A DNA stretch of 64,000 nt. It comes from AWTP1-13 sp963840075 (lineage in GTDB: Bacteria; Pseudomonadota; Alphaproteobacteria; Rhizobiales; Hyphomicrobiaceae). Position numbers and translations under genes: made by a program. Shown piece after piece: positions 46,878 through 56,648 of this stretch (the stretch's first letter is position 1; each line of letters begins with the position of its first letter). The stretch is from positions 16,270-80,269 of the forward strand of contig CAWIXS010000038.1 of the NCBI GenBank assembly GCA_963840075.1, given 5' to 3'. The notes below the pieces were generated by a model that did no database searches, had not been told where the DNA came from, and saw only the letters and a program-made list of their open reading frames with translations.

Positions 46878-47802
46878 TGGGCAAGATCCTCGCCGCAGTC
46901 GCTCGCGGTCCTTGCTCGCCCTCGCAGCGACCGCCGCCTATCTGTCGATGTTCATCGTGCACGTGAACGAGCAGGCCGTCGTGCTCACCTTCAGCAACCC
47001 TGAGCGTGTGATCAACGAGCCCAACGGAACATCCGGCCCTGGGTTGTATTTCAAGGTCCCTCTGGCGCAGACTGTCGAGTACTTCGACAAGCGCATTCTG
47101 GACTACGACCTGCCGACCCTCGAGGTGACGGCCCAGGATCAGAAGCGCCTGATGATCGATGCGTTCGCGCGCTATCGCATCACCAACCCGAAGCTCTACT
47201 ATCAGGCGGTCAGGAACGAGGCCGGCCTGCAGACGCGCCTGGAACCCACGATGGAGGCCGCGGTGCGCGGTGTGCTGGGCTCGGCAAAGTTCCAGGAGAT
47301 CGTCAAGGACAAGCGCGACCTGCTGATGAAGGACATCGCCAAGCAGGTCAACGACGAGAGCAAGAAGCTCGGGCTCGAGATTGTCGACGTGCGCATCAAG
47401 CGCGCCGATCTGCCGGAGCAGAACCAGAAGAGCGTGTACGACCGCATGCGTGCCGACCGCGAGAAGCAGGCCAAGGAGATCCGCGCGGAGGGCGCCGCCC
47501 TTTCCAACAAGATCAAGGCCGAGGCCGACCGCCAGGTCACCATCATCAAAGCGGATGCGACGCGCGAGGGCGAGCGCGTCCGCGGCGAGGGCGACGGCGA
47601 GCGCAACCGCATCTTCGCCGAGGCGTACAGCAAGGACCCGGACTTCTTCGCCTTCTACCGCTCCATGCAGGCCTACGAGACCGGCATGAAGGCCGGCGAC
47701 AAGTCCACCGAGACGCGGATGCTGCTGTCGCCGGACAGCGAGTTCTTCAAGTACTTCAACAACCCCGGCGGCAACTCGCCCGGCAGCCCGCAGAAGAAAT
47801 GA
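46877..47802 (+). CDS. hflC: FtsH-modulating membrane protein HflC, with apparent frameshift at the start
   Basis: The natural start is the ATG at 46877 (MGKILAAV), overlapping hflK as usual. The frame is lost near 46900: adding one base after gtcgc gives SRSLLALAATAAYLSMFIV, the expected membrane segment. The rest runs to 47802 with the SPFH domain (VNEQAVVLTFSNPERVI, LEVTAQDQKRLMIDAFARYRI) and the RxDREKQAKEIRAEG coiled coil. If the sequence is right, translation could still begin at the TTG at 46912, with a shortened anchor. A sequencing deletion is more likely. It partners HflK. Confidence 0.9.
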
Positions 47803-47984
47803 CGGACCTGCTGGTCGGCGCTGGACTCGTGCTGGTGTTCGAGGGCCTGCTGTGGGCAGCCGCGCCGCAATTGGGCCTCAGGATGCTCGTGGTCGCGGCG
47901 CAATTGCCCGAATCCGTGCTGCGCACGGCGGGGGCCGCCGCGATGGCCATGGGGGTGATTGTCGTCTGGCTGGCACGGGGCTGA
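47799..47984 (+). CDS. DUF2065 small membrane protein
   Basis: 61 residues, overlapping hflC by four bases. Two hydrophobic segments (LLVGAGLVLVFEGLLWAAAP and TAGAAAMAMGVIVVWLA) and the family GLVLVFEGLL start. DUF2065 genes are often found between hflC and a Do-type protease in proteobacteria, so a role in the FtsH/HflKC quality-control complex is suspected but not shown. Confidence 0.9.
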   Translation: MTDLLVGAGLVLVFEGLLWAAAPQLGLRMLVVAAQLPESVLRTAGAAAMAMGVIVVWLARG

Positions 47985-48002
47985 GGCGGACGAGGTAAGC
48001 GA

Positions 48003-49607
48003 ATGGGAGACTTGGCCATGAGGAGGCCCCTGATCAGGTCCGTGAGCAGGCCGGAGCGATCCGAGGTCCACGCCCGTGCCGAGACGCGGGCACCGGTTGG
48101 CCCGAGCCCTCGCAGGGGCGGAGCCCTGGCGCCGGTGCTTTGCCTCGGACTGTGCCTGGCCGCAGCGGCGGTGTTGCTGGCTCCGGCCCTCGCGCAGACC
48201 ACCCGCCTGGGGCCGCCGAGCGTGGCCCCGTTGGCGGAGCGGCTCATCGATGCCGTGGTCAACATCACGACCAAGCAGACGTTGAAGGGCATGGAGGGCG
48301 AGCGTCTCCCCAAGGTCCCGAAGAACGCGCCGTTCGAGGAGTTCTTCGACGACTTCTTCGAGCGCAAGGGCAAGCAGGCGCCCGACCGCAAGGTCACGGC
48401 GCAGGGCTCGGGCTTTGTGATCGACGGCAGGGAAGGTCTCATCGTCACCAACAACCACGTGATCGACGGCGCCGACGAGATCGCCATCAATTTCAACGAC
48501 GGCACCAAGCTCATCGTAGACAAGGTCCTGGGCCGCGATACCAAGTCCGACCTCGCGCTTCTGAAGGTGACGCCCAAGAAGCCGCTGGCCCAGGTGAGCT
48601 TCGGCTCGTCGAGCAAGCTGAAGGTCGGCGACTGGGTGATCGCCATCGGCAACCCCTTCGGGCTCGGCGGCAGCGTCTCGGTGGGCATCATCTCGGCCAA
48701 GCAGCGCGACATCAACACCGGGCCCTACGACGACTTCCTGCAGACCGACGCGGCCATCAACAAGGGCAACTCCGGCGGCCCCTTGTTCAACATGGACGGC
48801 GAGGTGATCGGGGTGAACACCGCCATCATCTCCCCCACCGGGCTTTCGGTCGGGATCGGCTTCGCGGTGCCGTCGGACTCTGCCACCGTCGTGCTCGAGC
48901 AGCTGCGCTTTTACGGCGAGACACGCCGCGGCTGGCTCGGCGTCAACGTGCAGTCGGTGAGCGAGGACCTCGCCGGGACCTACGGCGTGAAGGCGGGCAC
49001 GGGCGCCCGTGTGGCCAGCGTCGATCCGGACGGGCCCGCGGCGAAAGCGGGCGTCCAGCAGGGCGACGTGATCGTCAAGTTCGACGGCAAGGACGTGACC
49101 ACGATGCGCGGACTGCCGCGTCTCGTCTCCCAGGCCCAGATCGGCAGGGAAGTGGAGCTGGAGGTATCCCGCAACGGCGAGCGCCGGACGCTCCGCGTCA
49201 CGATCGGCAGGCTGGTGGAGGACGCGAAGTCCCCGCCCAAGACCGGCGTGCGCGTTCCGCCCAGGAGCAGGAGCAAAGGCAAGGACAAGAGCGGCAGCAT
49301 CGCGCCCATCGAGCGCTCGCTCACCGGCCTGGTGCTGGCGCCTCTCACCGAGGAGCTTCGCACCAAACACCGACTGGGCCGCGACCTTAAGGGTGTCGTC
49401 GTCGTGGAGGTCGACCCGAAAGGCCCGGCCGCCGCGCGGAGAATCACGGTCGGAGATGTCGTCGTCGAGGTTGCGCGCCAGCCCGTCGGCTCGCTCCAGG
49501 ATGTCGCCAAGGCCGTCGAGGGCGTGCGCGACGATCGCCGCAGCGTGCTCTTGCGGCTCGCGGATGCCAAAGGCGACCAGCGCTTCGTTGCGCTGCCGGT
49601 CGAGTAG
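48003..49607 (+). CDS. Do/DegP-type periplasmic serine protease
   Basis: 534 residues from the ATG at 48003 (another at 48018). After an Arg-rich start and a membrane/signal segment (LAPVLCLGLCLAAAAVLLAP), the trypsin-like domain has His152 (TNNHVIDG), Asp183 (KSDLALL) and Ser257 (GNSGGPLFN). Two PDZ domains follow (RVASVDPDGPAAKAGVQQGD and VVVEVDPKGPAAARRITVGD). It degrades or holds misfolded envelope proteins. It lies at the end of the hflKC-DUF2065 unit, reinforcing a membrane and envelope proteostasis theme. Confidence 0.94.
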   Translation: MGDLAMRRPLIRSVSRPERSEVHARAETRAPVGPSPRRGGALAPVLCLGLCLAAAAVLLAPALAQTTRLGPPSVAPLAERLIDAVVNITTKQTLKGMEGERLPKVPKNAPFEEFFDDFFERKGKQAPDRKVTAQGSGFVIDGREGLIVTNNHVIDGADEIAINFNDGTKLIVDKVLGRDTKSDLALLKVTPKKPLAQVSFGSSSKLKVGDWVIAIGNPFGLGGSVSVGIISAKQRDINTGPYDDFLQTDAAINKGNSGGPLFNMDGEVIGVNTAIISPTGLSVGIGFAVPSDSATVVLEQLRFYGETRRGWLGVNVQSVSEDLAGTYGVKAGTGARVASVDPDGPAAKAGVQQGDVIVKFDGKDVTTMRGLPRLVSQAQIGREVELEVSRNGERRTLRVTIGRLVEDAKSPPKTGVRVPPRSRSKGKDKSGSIAPIERSLTGLVLAPLTEELRTKHRLGRDLKGVVVVEVDPKGPAAARRITVGDVVVEVARQPVGSLQDVAKAVEGVRDDRRSVLLRLADAKGDQRFVALPVE

Positions 49608-49694
49608 CCCGGCGCCCAGGGCCAGAGCATTAGCTGAGCGTCGTAGCTGAGCATCGTGGCTGAGCATCGCAGCGCACCTCGGTCAGGAGGACCA

Positions 49695-50408
49695 GTGTCC
49701 GAGCGTCACGGCCTCATTGAAACGATCGCCGACGGCATCGTGCCGGTGCACAGCGACGGCTACAAGTTCCTCGCGATCGGCGCCGGCATCACCCTGCTGC
49801 TGTTCTGGCTGTTTCCGCCGCTGGCGTGGCTCATGGCGCTGCTGACCGCCTGGGTCGCCTACTTCTTCCGCGACCCGCCGCGGGTGACGCCGCTGCGCGA
49901 GGGGCTGATCGTGGCCCCGGCCGACGGGGTCATCTCCGCCATCGAGCGCGTGCGCCCGCCGGCCGAGCTCGGCCTCGGCGACGGCGCGCGCATCAGGATC
50001 TCAACGTTTCTCTCGGTTTTCGACGTGCACATCAACCGCGCCCCGGTGGCGGGGCGGATTGCGCGGTCGGTGTACGTGTCGGGACGGTTTCTCAACGCCG
50101 CGCTCGACAAGGCGAGCGACGAGAACGAGCGCCGCGCCCTGGTGATCGCAACGGACAGCGGCGCCGAGATCGGCGTGGTCCAGATCGCCGGCCTCATCGC
50201 GCGCCGCATCGTGACCTTCGCACACGAGGGTGACGATGTCGGCATCGGCGAGCGGTTCGGGCTCATCCGCTTCGGCTCGCGCGTCGACCTCTATCTGCCG
50301 CCCGAGCACGGCGCGCTGGTCGCGGTCGGCCAGCGCGCGATCGGCGGCGAGACGGTCATGGCCGACCTCAAGTCGGGCGAGTTGGAACGGGAGGCGCGCC
50401 GCCAATAG
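49695..50408 (+). CDS. psd: Phosphatidylserine decarboxylase proenzyme
   Basis: 237 residues from a GTG at 49695 with AGGAGG five bases upstream. The short, soluble-like alphaproteobacterial form has a membrane-facing hydrophobic region (FLAIGAGITLLLFWLFPP), ADGVISAIE, FLSVFDVHINRAPVAG and the cleavage site in GLIRFGSRVD, where Ser195 becomes the pyruvoyl group. It makes phosphatidylethanolamine. pssA follows after 38 bases, so the two steps of the pathway are in one operon. Confidence 0.95.
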   Translation: MSERHGLIETIADGIVPVHSDGYKFLAIGAGITLLLFWLFPPLAWLMALLTAWVAYFFRDPPRVTPLREGLIVAPADGVISAIERVRPPAELGLGDGARIRISTFLSVFDVHINRAPVAGRIARSVYVSGRFLNAALDKASDENERRALVIATDSGAEIGVVQIAGLIARRIVTFAHEGDDVGIGERFGLIRFGSRVDLYLPPEHGALVAVGQRAIGGETVMADLKSGELEREARRQ

Positions 50409-50446
50409 CGACGGCCGGCGCGCATAGGACAAAGGCGAACCTGGCA

Positions 50447-51334
50447 ATGGACCCCCTGCTGCCCAGACTCGAGACCGAGGAGCGCCGCCGCCGCGGCCGC
50501 CTGCTGTTTTCCCGCAACAAGATCCCCCTGCGCATGGTGGTGCCCAACTTCTTCACGGTGCTCAGCCTGTGCGCGGGGCTGACGGCCCTGCGCATGGCGA
50601 TCGAATCGCGCCTCGACGTAGCGATCGCGCTCATCGTCATCGCCGCCCTGCTCGACGGCGTCGACGGCCGTCTCGCGCGCCTGCTCAAGGCCCAGTCCAA
50701 GTTCGGCGCCGAGCTCGACAGCCTCGCCGACTTTGTGAACTTCGGCGTCGCTCCCGCCGTGCTCGTGTACGTCTGGGGGCTCGGCGGCCTGCCGCGCGGC
50801 GCCGGCTGGATCGTGGCGCTGGTGTTCGCGCTCGCCATGGGCCTGCGCCTGGCGCGCTTCAACTCGCTGATCGACGTGGAGAAGCCCAAGTGGCAGGCCA
50901 ACTACTTCACGGGCATGCCGGCGCCGGCCGGGGCGATCGTGGTGCTGCTGCCGCTCTACCTCGACGGCCTCGGCCTGGTCGATGTGCGCGCGTGGCCCTG
51001 GATCATCGCGGTCTACACGCTGGCCATGGCCTTTCTTCTGGTCTCCACCATTCCCACCTTCTCGGGCAAGCTCCTGGGCGAGCGCATCTCCGGCGACTAC
51101 GTGCTGCCGGTCTTCGTCGCCGCCGCGGCGGTCGTGGCCCTGCTGCTGACCTACCCCTACGGGACGCTCACCGTGGTGACGCTGATCTATCTCACCGCCC
51201 TGCCGTACAGCTTGCTGCGCTACCAGCGCAGGCTCTCCGAGCCCGCGGCACACGCCGCCGGCCCGGGGGCCGTCAGGCCGCCCCGGGACGACAGCGCGGG
51301 GGATCAACCTCCGTCGGGCGAGACCAGGCATTGA
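50447..51334 (+). CDS. pssA: CDP-diacylglycerol--serine O-phosphatidyltransferase
   Basis: 295 residues. The CDP-alcohol phosphotransferase signature DGVDGRLARLLKAQSKFGAE then LDSLAD is at about residues 70-95, with the catalytic Asp residues intact. About seven to eight hydrophobic segments in all. It makes phosphatidylserine, the substrate of Psd encoded just upstream. The last 30 residues are Pro/Arg-rich and unconserved. Confidence 0.95.
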   Translation: MDPLLPRLETEERRRRGRLLFSRNKIPLRMVVPNFFTVLSLCAGLTALRMAIESRLDVAIALIVIAALLDGVDGRLARLLKAQSKFGAELDSLADFVNFGVAPAVLVYVWGLGGLPRGAGWIVALVFALAMGLRLARFNSLIDVEKPKWQANYFTGMPAPAGAIVVLLPLYLDGLGLVDVRAWPWIIAVYTLAMAFLLVSTIPTFSGKLLGERISGDYVLPVFVAAAAVVALLLTYPYGTLTVVTLIYLTALPYSLLRYQRRLSEPAAHAAGPGAVRPPRDDSAGDQPPSGETRH

Positions 51335-51350
51335 TGCGCGGACCGGGCCG

Positions 51351-52793
51351 CTACCTCGTCTCCTCCGGAGCGCGCTTGTAGACGTCGTCGGCGCGCACGA
51401 TGTCGTCCTCGCCGAGGTAGCTGCCGATCTGCACCTCGATCAGCTCGAGCGGGGTCTTGCCCGGGTTCTCCAGCCGGTGCCACTGGGTCGCGACGATGTA
51501 GACGGATTGGTTCTCGTAGATCAGCCGCTCCTCGCCGCCCACCGTCACCTTGGCGGTGCCATGCACGATCACCCAGTGCTCCGAGCGGTGATGGTGCATC
51601 TGCAGGGAGAGCTTGCCCCCCGGTTTCACGTGCAGAAGCTTCACCTGGAAGCGCGGCCCGACGTTGAGCGTCTCGAAATAGCCCCACGGGCGATGGTTGC
51701 GAACCTGGCTCTCGTGCTCCTTGCGGCCCGTCGCCTTGAGTCTCGCGACCAGCGTGCCCACGTCCTGCGCCCTGGCGCGGTCGGCGACCAGCAGCGCATC
51801 GGGCGTGTCGACGATGACGAGGTCGCTGACGCCCATGGTGGCGACCAGCGACTTCTCCGAGAAGATATAGCAGTTGCGCGTCGCCTCGAGCAGAGCGTCG
51901 CCCCGCACCGTGTTGCCGTCGGCGTCGCGGGCGCCGAGCTCCCACAGCGACGCGAACGAGCCCACGTCGCTCCAGCCCACGTCGATCGGCACCACGGCGG
52001 CGAGACCGGTCCGCTCCATGACGGCGTAGTCGATGGAGATGCCGGGTGCGGCGGCGAAGGCCTGCGCCTCGAGGCGCAGGAAGCCCAGATCGTCTTGCGC
52101 GCCGCCGAGCGCTCTCCTGGCCGCGGCGAGCACGGCGGGCTCGAAGCGCTCCAGCTCGGCCAGGAACGCGCGCGCTCCGAGGACGAAGATGCCGCTGTTC
52201 CAGTCGTAGGCGCCGGATGCGAGGTACGCCTCCGCGGTCTCCCGATCGGGCTTCTCGGCGAAGGCGGCCACGGCGAACGCGCCGTCGAAGCCCGCCAGCG
52301 GCGCGCCGCGCCTGATCCAGCCATACCCGGTGTTGGGCGCGCTCGGGGCGATGCCGAACAGAACGAGCTTGCCCGAGGCGGCGATCTCGGCGGCCAGCCG
52401 CACGGCTGCAACGAAGCGCTGCTCGTCGGCGATGACGTGATCCGACGGCATCACCGCGAGAACGCCGTCGGGGTCCTCGCGCTCGACGAGGAGCGCGGCG
52501 ATGGCAACCGCAGGAGCCGTATTGCGCGCCACCGGCTCCAGCACGATGGCCCTCGGCCGCACACCGGCGCGCTCGGTCTCGTCCTTGACGAGGAACCTGT
52601 GGTCGTTGTTGCAGACCACGACGGGCGGCGCGAAGCCCGCCCCCGCGTCCAGCCGCTTCAGGGCCGCGGCGAGAAACGTCTCGGGCTGGTCCTCGGAGAA
52701 GCGGATGAACTGCTTGGGGTACATGGCGCGCGACAGCGGCCACAGGCGCGTGCCGGAGCCGCCGGACAGGATGACGGGATGGATGGCAGCCAT
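51351..52793 (-). CDS. manC: Mannose-1-phosphate guanylyltransferase / mannose-6-phosphate isomerase
   Basis: 480 residues, type II bifunctional enzyme. The N-terminal nucleotidyltransferase has ILSGGSGTRLWPLSRAMYPK, VMPSDHVIAD and FAEKPDRETAEAYLASGAYDWNSGIFV; the C-terminal cupin isomerase domain has NHRPWGYFETLNVG, LSLQMHHHRSEHWVIVHGTA and IPxG-like NPGKTPLELIEVQ. It makes GDP-mannose for polysaccharide or glycan synthesis. The ATG at 52793 is preferred over 52817. It is convergent with pssA and stands alone; no other exopolysaccharide genes are in the window. Confidence 0.94.
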   Translation of the reverse strand: MAAIHPVILSGGSGTRLWPLSRAMYPKQFIRFSEDQPETFLAAALKRLDAGAGFAPPVVVCNNDHRFLVKDETERAGVRPRAIVLEPVARNTAPAVAIAALLVEREDPDGVLAVMPSDHVIADEQRFVAAVRLAAEIAASGKLVLFGIAPSAPNTGYGWIRRGAPLAGFDGAFAVAAFAEKPDRETAEAYLASGAYDWNSGIFVLGARAFLAELERFEPAVLAAARRALGGAQDDLGFLRLEAQAFAAAPGISIDYAVMERTGLAAVVPIDVGWSDVGSFASLWELGARDADGNTVRGDALLEATRNCYIFSEKSLVATMGVSDLVIVDTPDALLVADRARAQDVGTLVARLKATGRKEHESQVRNHRPWGYFETLNVGPRFQVKLLHVKPGGKLSLQMHHHRSEHWVIVHGTAKVTVGGEERLIYENQSVYIVATQWHRLENPGKTPLELIEVQIGSYLGEDDIVRADDVYKRAPEETR

Positions 52794-53021
52794 GAGCTGG
52801 GATCTCCGAGGCGACACCAGCCTTAACAGGGCCGGAAGTCGGGCTCAAGAATGGCACGCCGCTCCGCTGCGGCGCGCCGGATGCTGGCCGGCGAGCGAGC
52901 CCGCTCGTGTTGATAACGCGGGATGGCGGGTGTAATGCCACGGGCGACCATCGCGGCCCGCATAGGGTCGATGCTGGCGCACGGTTGGACGGATGGAGCG
53001 CTCTGCAGGAGGATCGCAAGC

Positions 53022-53684
53022 ATGACATTGAGGATTGGCGACACCGCCCCGGACTTCGAGGCCGACACCACCGAGGGCCGCGTCAGGTTCCACGACTGGA
53101 TCGGCAGCTCCTGGGCCGTGCTGTTCTCGCATCCCAAGGACTTCACGCCGGTGTGCACCACCGAGCTCGGCTACATGGCCAGGATCAAGCCGGAGTTCGA
53201 CAAGCGCGGCGTCAAGATCATCGGCATCTCCGTCGACCCCGCCGAGAGCCATGCCAAGTGGGCGAGCGACATCAAGGAGACGCAGGGCTACGCGCCGAAC
53301 TACCCGATGATCGGCGATCCCACGCTGGCGGTCTCCAAGCTCTACGGCATGCTGCCGGCCGAGAGCGGCGCCTCGAGCGAGGGACGCACCGCCGCCGACA
53401 ATCAGACCGTGCGCAACGTGTTCGTCATCGGGCCGGACAAGAAGATCAAGCTGGTGCTGGTCTATCCGATGACCACGGGGCGCAACTTCGACGAGGTGCT
53501 GCGGGTGATCGACTCGCTCCAGCTCACCGCCAAGCACAAGGTGGCGACGCCGGTGAACTGGAAGGACGGCGACGACGTGATCATCGCCGGCTCGGTCTCC
53601 GACGAGGACGCCAAGAAGCAGTATCCGAACGGCTGGAAGGCGCCCAAGCCCTACATCCGCATCGTGCCCCAGCCTGGGAAATAG
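53022..53684 (+). CDS. 1-Cys peroxiredoxin (Prx6-like)
   Basis: 220 residues from the ATG at 53022, with AGGAGG upstream. The peroxidatic Cys45 is in HPKDFTPVCTTELGYM. The long C-terminal domain (NFDEVLRVIDSLQLTAKHKV, PVNWKDGDDVIIAGSVSDED) marks the Prx6 subfamily, and there is no resolving Cys nearby. It reduces peroxides in the cytoplasm with an external thiol donor. A full REPIN-like element begins ten bases after its stop. Confidence 0.95.
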   Translation: MTLRIGDTAPDFEADTTEGRVRFHDWIGSSWAVLFSHPKDFTPVCTTELGYMARIKPEFDKRGVKIIGISVDPAESHAKWASDIKETQGYAPNYPMIGDPTLAVSKLYGMLPAESGASSEGRTAADNQTVRNVFVIGPDKKIKLVLVYPMTTGRNFDEVLRVIDSLQLTAKHKVATPVNWKDGDDVIIAGSVSDEDAKKQYPNGWKAPKPYIRIVPQPGK

Positions 53685-53693
53685 ATTGAACGT

Positions 53694-53809
53694 AGGGTGC
53701 CAATGCGGCGTCAACCGCATTGCACCGATGCACCCTGTCCCCGGCCGCCGGCGAGAACCTTGCGAGGTCGGCTCGGTGCAATCGCGTTGACGCACGATTG
53801 CACCCTACG
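53694..53809. repeat. REPIN-like palindromic element, diverged copy
   Basis: Ends GTAGGGTGCCAATGCGG and GCACGATTGCACCCTACG flank a less conserved core with inner GGTGCAAT words. It fills the space between peroxiredoxin and the convergent GST gene. The right end supplies the TAG stop of the GST frame. Confidence 0.8.
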
Positions 53810-54386
53810 CCGGCAGCTCGTAGCCGATCGCTGCCTCGATCGCGCAGGTCTTCTGCACCGCGGGCCGGGCCATCATGCGCCGGTAGTGGGCGTCCAGATT
53901 GGGGAGCTCGCCCGCTGCCGGATGCACCGAGTGGAAGAAGCGCCAGTACAGGCGGAACAGGTGGATGTCCGCAATCGAGTAGCCCCCGACCGCCCACGGG
54001 CCGTCGCCGAGACGCCGGTCGGCCAGGGCGAACACGCTGCGGGCACGATCGATGCCGCGGCCGCGCGCGGGATGCACCGTTGCGGCGATGAAGGACACCC
54101 AGGAGATCACCTGCGCCTCGGCCTCGATGTCGCCGGCGGGCAGCAGCCCCGCAGCGGGGAACCGCCTGGCGAGATAGTAGAGGATGCCCGCGACCTCGGT
54201 GAGCGGCCGGCCATCGATCACCAGCGTCGGGACCTTTCCCTCGGGATTGAGCGCCAGATACGCCGGGTCACGGTTCTCCTTTTTCGCCAACGACAGAGCT
54301 TTCGCCTCGAAGGGCGCTCCGATCTCGTGCAGCGCGATGTGCGGCGACATGGAGCTGGAGCCGGGCGCAAAGTAGAGCGTCAGCAT
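53805..54386 (-). CDS. Glutathione S-transferase family protein
   Basis: 193 residues. The thioredoxin-like N-terminal domain (MLTLYFAPGSSSMSPHIALHE) has a Ser in the active-site region, NPEGKVPTLVIDGRPLTEV for glutathione binding, and a helical C-terminal domain with SIADIHLFRLYWRF. Start at 54386. Substrate unknown. The last codons run into the REPIN-like repeat, whose TAG ends the frame (AIGYELPA), so the natural C-terminus may have been altered by the repeat. Confidence 0.9.
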   Translation of the reverse strand: MLTLYFAPGSSSMSPHIALHEIGAPFEAKALSLAKKENRDPAYLALNPEGKVPTLVIDGRPLTEVAGILYYLARRFPAAGLLPAGDIEAEAQVISWVSFIAATVHPARGRGIDRARSVFALADRRLGDGPWAVGGYSIADIHLFRLYWRFFHSVHPAAGELPNLDAHYRRMMARPAVQKTCAIEAAIGYELPA

Positions 54387-54565
54387 TGGCTTTTTCCAGT
54401 TCGACGGGTGGCGGGCGGGAAAAGCTATCCTGTGAGCGACGGGATGGCCAATCTCCTGTCGTTTTCGCGGAGCCCTTTGCTCCCTGCCGCGGGAAGACCG
54501 GAAATCCTGACTAACGAACCGCAGCGTGATAGAACAACAATGCGCAAGGTTCCGTGGAGGCCACC

Positions 54566-55603
54566 ATGATCTTCCGCCAGCTTTTCGACCAGACATCCAG
54601 CACCTACAGCTATCTGCTGGCCAGCCGCAAGGGCGGCGAGGCGCTGATCATCGATCCGGTCCTGGAGCGGGTCGAGCGCTACCTGCAGCTCGTGAAGGAG
54701 CTCGACCTCAAGCTCGTCAAGGCCGTGGACACCCACATCCACGCCGACCACATCACCGGGCTCGGCGCGCTGCGCGACCGCACCCACTGCATCACCGTGA
54801 TGGGCGAGCAGGCGAAGGTCGACGTGGTCTCCATGCGCGTGACGGAAGGCGACAAGCTCACCATCGAGGGGCTGGCCCTGGATGTTCTCTATACTCCAGG
54901 TCATACGGACGATTCCTACTCCTTCCTGCTGGGCGACCGCGTGTTCACCGGCGACACGCTGCTGATCCGCGGCACCGGGCGCACCGACTTCCAGAACGGC
55001 AGCGCGCGCGCCCAGTACGAGTCGCTCTTCGGCAAGCTCCTGAAGCTGCCCGAGGAGACGCTGGTTTATCCGGCGCACGACTACAAGGGCGACACCGTCT
55101 CCACCATCGGCGAGGAGAAGCGCTCCAACCCGCGCCTGCAGGTGAGGTCGGCCGACGAGTACGTCGAGCTGATGGGCGCCCTGAAGCTGCCCAACCCCAA
55201 GCTGATGGACGTGGCGGTGCCGGCCAACCTGCGCGTGGGGCTCGCCCAGGACGAGATCGCGCGCAAAGGCTGGGCGGTCACTCCAGCGCAGGCCAGGGGC
55301 CTCGTCGGCAGGGCGGACGCGGCGCTGGTCGACCTGCGCGAGCGCGCCGAGCGCGAGAAGCACGGGGTGATCCCCGGCTCGTTGCATGCACCCTATCCGG
55401 ACCTGTTGGCCAACATCCGCAAGGGCGGGATGCTCAACGAGCTCGCGGGCGCGACGGGCAGGCGCCTCGTGTTCTACTGCGCCTTCGGCGAGCGCTCGGC
55501 GATGGCGGTGCAGGCCGCCCAGGACGCCGGCATCGCCTCGGCCTGCCACATCCACGGCGGCCTCGATGCCTGGCGCAAGGCGGGCGGTGCGCTGGTGCGT
55601 TGA
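54566..55603 (+). CDS. Persulfide dioxygenase-rhodanese fusion
   Basis: 345 residues from the ATG at 54566, with GGAGG before it. The ETHE1-like metallo-beta-lactamase domain has VDTHIHADHITG (His57, His59, Asp61, His62), YTPGHTDDSYSF and FTGDTLLIRGTGRTDF, all typical of persulfide dioxygenase. The rhodanese domain follows with ALVDLRERAEREKHGVIPGS and the active Cys305 in VFYCAFGERSAMAVQ. It oxidises glutathione persulfide to sulfite, with the rhodanese handling sulfane sulfur, as part of sulfide detoxification. No sqr is nearby. Confidence 0.93.
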   Translation: MIFRQLFDQTSSTYSYLLASRKGGEALIIDPVLERVERYLQLVKELDLKLVKAVDTHIHADHITGLGALRDRTHCITVMGEQAKVDVVSMRVTEGDKLTIEGLALDVLYTPGHTDDSYSFLLGDRVFTGDTLLIRGTGRTDFQNGSARAQYESLFGKLLKLPEETLVYPAHDYKGDTVSTIGEEKRSNPRLQVRSADEYVELMGALKLPNPKLMDVAVPANLRVGLAQDEIARKGWAVTPAQARGLVGRADAALVDLRERAEREKHGVIPGSLHAPYPDLLANIRKGGMLNELAGATGRRLVFYCAFGERSAMAVQAAQDAGIASACHIHGGLDAWRKAGGALVR

Positions 55604-56106
55604 CCCCGCGGCAACCGGGCGCGACGGTCTGCGGGCGTTGCAGCCTCAACCATGCAGCCTCGCCCGCCGAGATTCGACCCCGCCGAAATCGCCTCCAGGC
55701 GCCGCGCAGGCTTGCCGACGCGCCGCGGGCGCCTCCCTACCCGCTGCAGCCCGGAGGCCCCTGGAAGGGCCTCCCAGCGCCCTGGAGACGCGTTCTGTGG
55801 CCAATGGGCCGCCCGCGGGCCCGGCGGGGGGACCCGAGGCGTTTGGCTCAGCTCCACCGTCGTAACGCGGCGCGCGGAGCCCGGCCTGCCCTTCGGGACG
55901 CACTCCCTTGACGCACTCCCTTGGAGAGATTTGGGTAACCACTGCTCACTCCACACCCTCCCGGACGGGGCTTGCGTACTGCGCACCGGGCACGACCTAT
56001 GGCTTCGCCGGGGGCGGCTGGCGTCTATCGCCACGCCATTGTCCAGCCATCACCTTGGCATAATCCGCTGACCCCTTCCTGGACGCACCCAACGAGGACC
56101 CATGCC
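55604..56106. other. Gene-free GC-rich region
   Basis: About 500 bases with no convincing gene. It contains GC-rich inverted pairs (GCCCGCGGGC near 55808, CCTGGAAGGGCC near 55761) and a tandem TTGACGCACTCCC/TTGGAG stretch near 55900. Its general texture resembles 8230-8400, but I cannot align the two reliably by eye. Confidence 0.4.
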
Positions 56107-56592
56107 ATGCGTGAGATGTTTCGCCTGGCGGCCGCTGCCGCACTGGCCCTGGCCTGCATTGGCGCGTGGGGCGCTTTGCACCCGACTGCCGCGCAGATGG
56201 TCACCAAGCAGGTCCAGCTCACGGACAAGCAGGTGGAAGGGTTCATAGCCGCGCAGAAGCAGATGGCCCAGGCCAAGGAGGCGGAGCTCGAGTCGATCGC
56301 CAAGGCGCACGGCTTCGCCAGCCTCGACGACCTCGACACCGTCGAGGCCAACATTCTGCTGGTTCTCGACGGGCTGGACCCGGACACCAAGGCCTTCGCC
56401 GAGCCTCCGGTCCAGATCAAGCGGCAGATCGAGGAGGTGAACGGCGACAAGTCGATGCCGGAGACCGAGAAGAAGCAGACCCTGGACCAGCTGAACGAGG
56501 CCCTGAAGACCGCGCGGCCCCTCCAGTTTCCCGGCAACATCGAGCTGGTGAAGCGCTACTACGACCGCATCATGGCGGTGCTGCACCCATAG
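56107..56592 (+). CDS. Exported hypothetical protein
   Basis: 161 residues. A signal peptide (MFRLAAAAALALACIGAWGA) is followed by a Lys/Gln/Glu-rich helical mature protein (KQVQLTDKQVEGFIAAQKQM, KAHGFASLDDLDTVEANILL) ending LVKRYYDRIMAVLHP. No cysteine or enzymatic motif. It resembles small periplasmic alphaproteobacterial proteins of unknown role. The ATG at 56107 gives a normal-length signal; another in-frame ATG follows at codon 4. Convergent with the carbamoyltransferase gene. Confidence 0.75.
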   Translation: MREMFRLAAAAALALACIGAWGALHPTAAQMVTKQVQLTDKQVEGFIAAQKQMAQAKEAELESIAKAHGFASLDDLDTVEANILLVLDGLDPDTKAFAEPPVQIKRQIEEVNGDKSMPETEKKQTLDQLNEALKTARPLQFPGNIELVKRYYDRIMAVLHP

Positions 56593-56648
56593 GGCCTCGC
56601 TGCCGAGGCGCTCGTTTCGCCTCGCCGCATCCGGCCCTCGCGCCGGCG

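Noticed and set aside
55652..56071. 139-codon plus-strand frame after the persulfide dioxygenase gene
   Set aside because: Pro/Arg/Gly-rich text with no ribosome site and no similarity to a known protein; it looks like GC-driven open frame.
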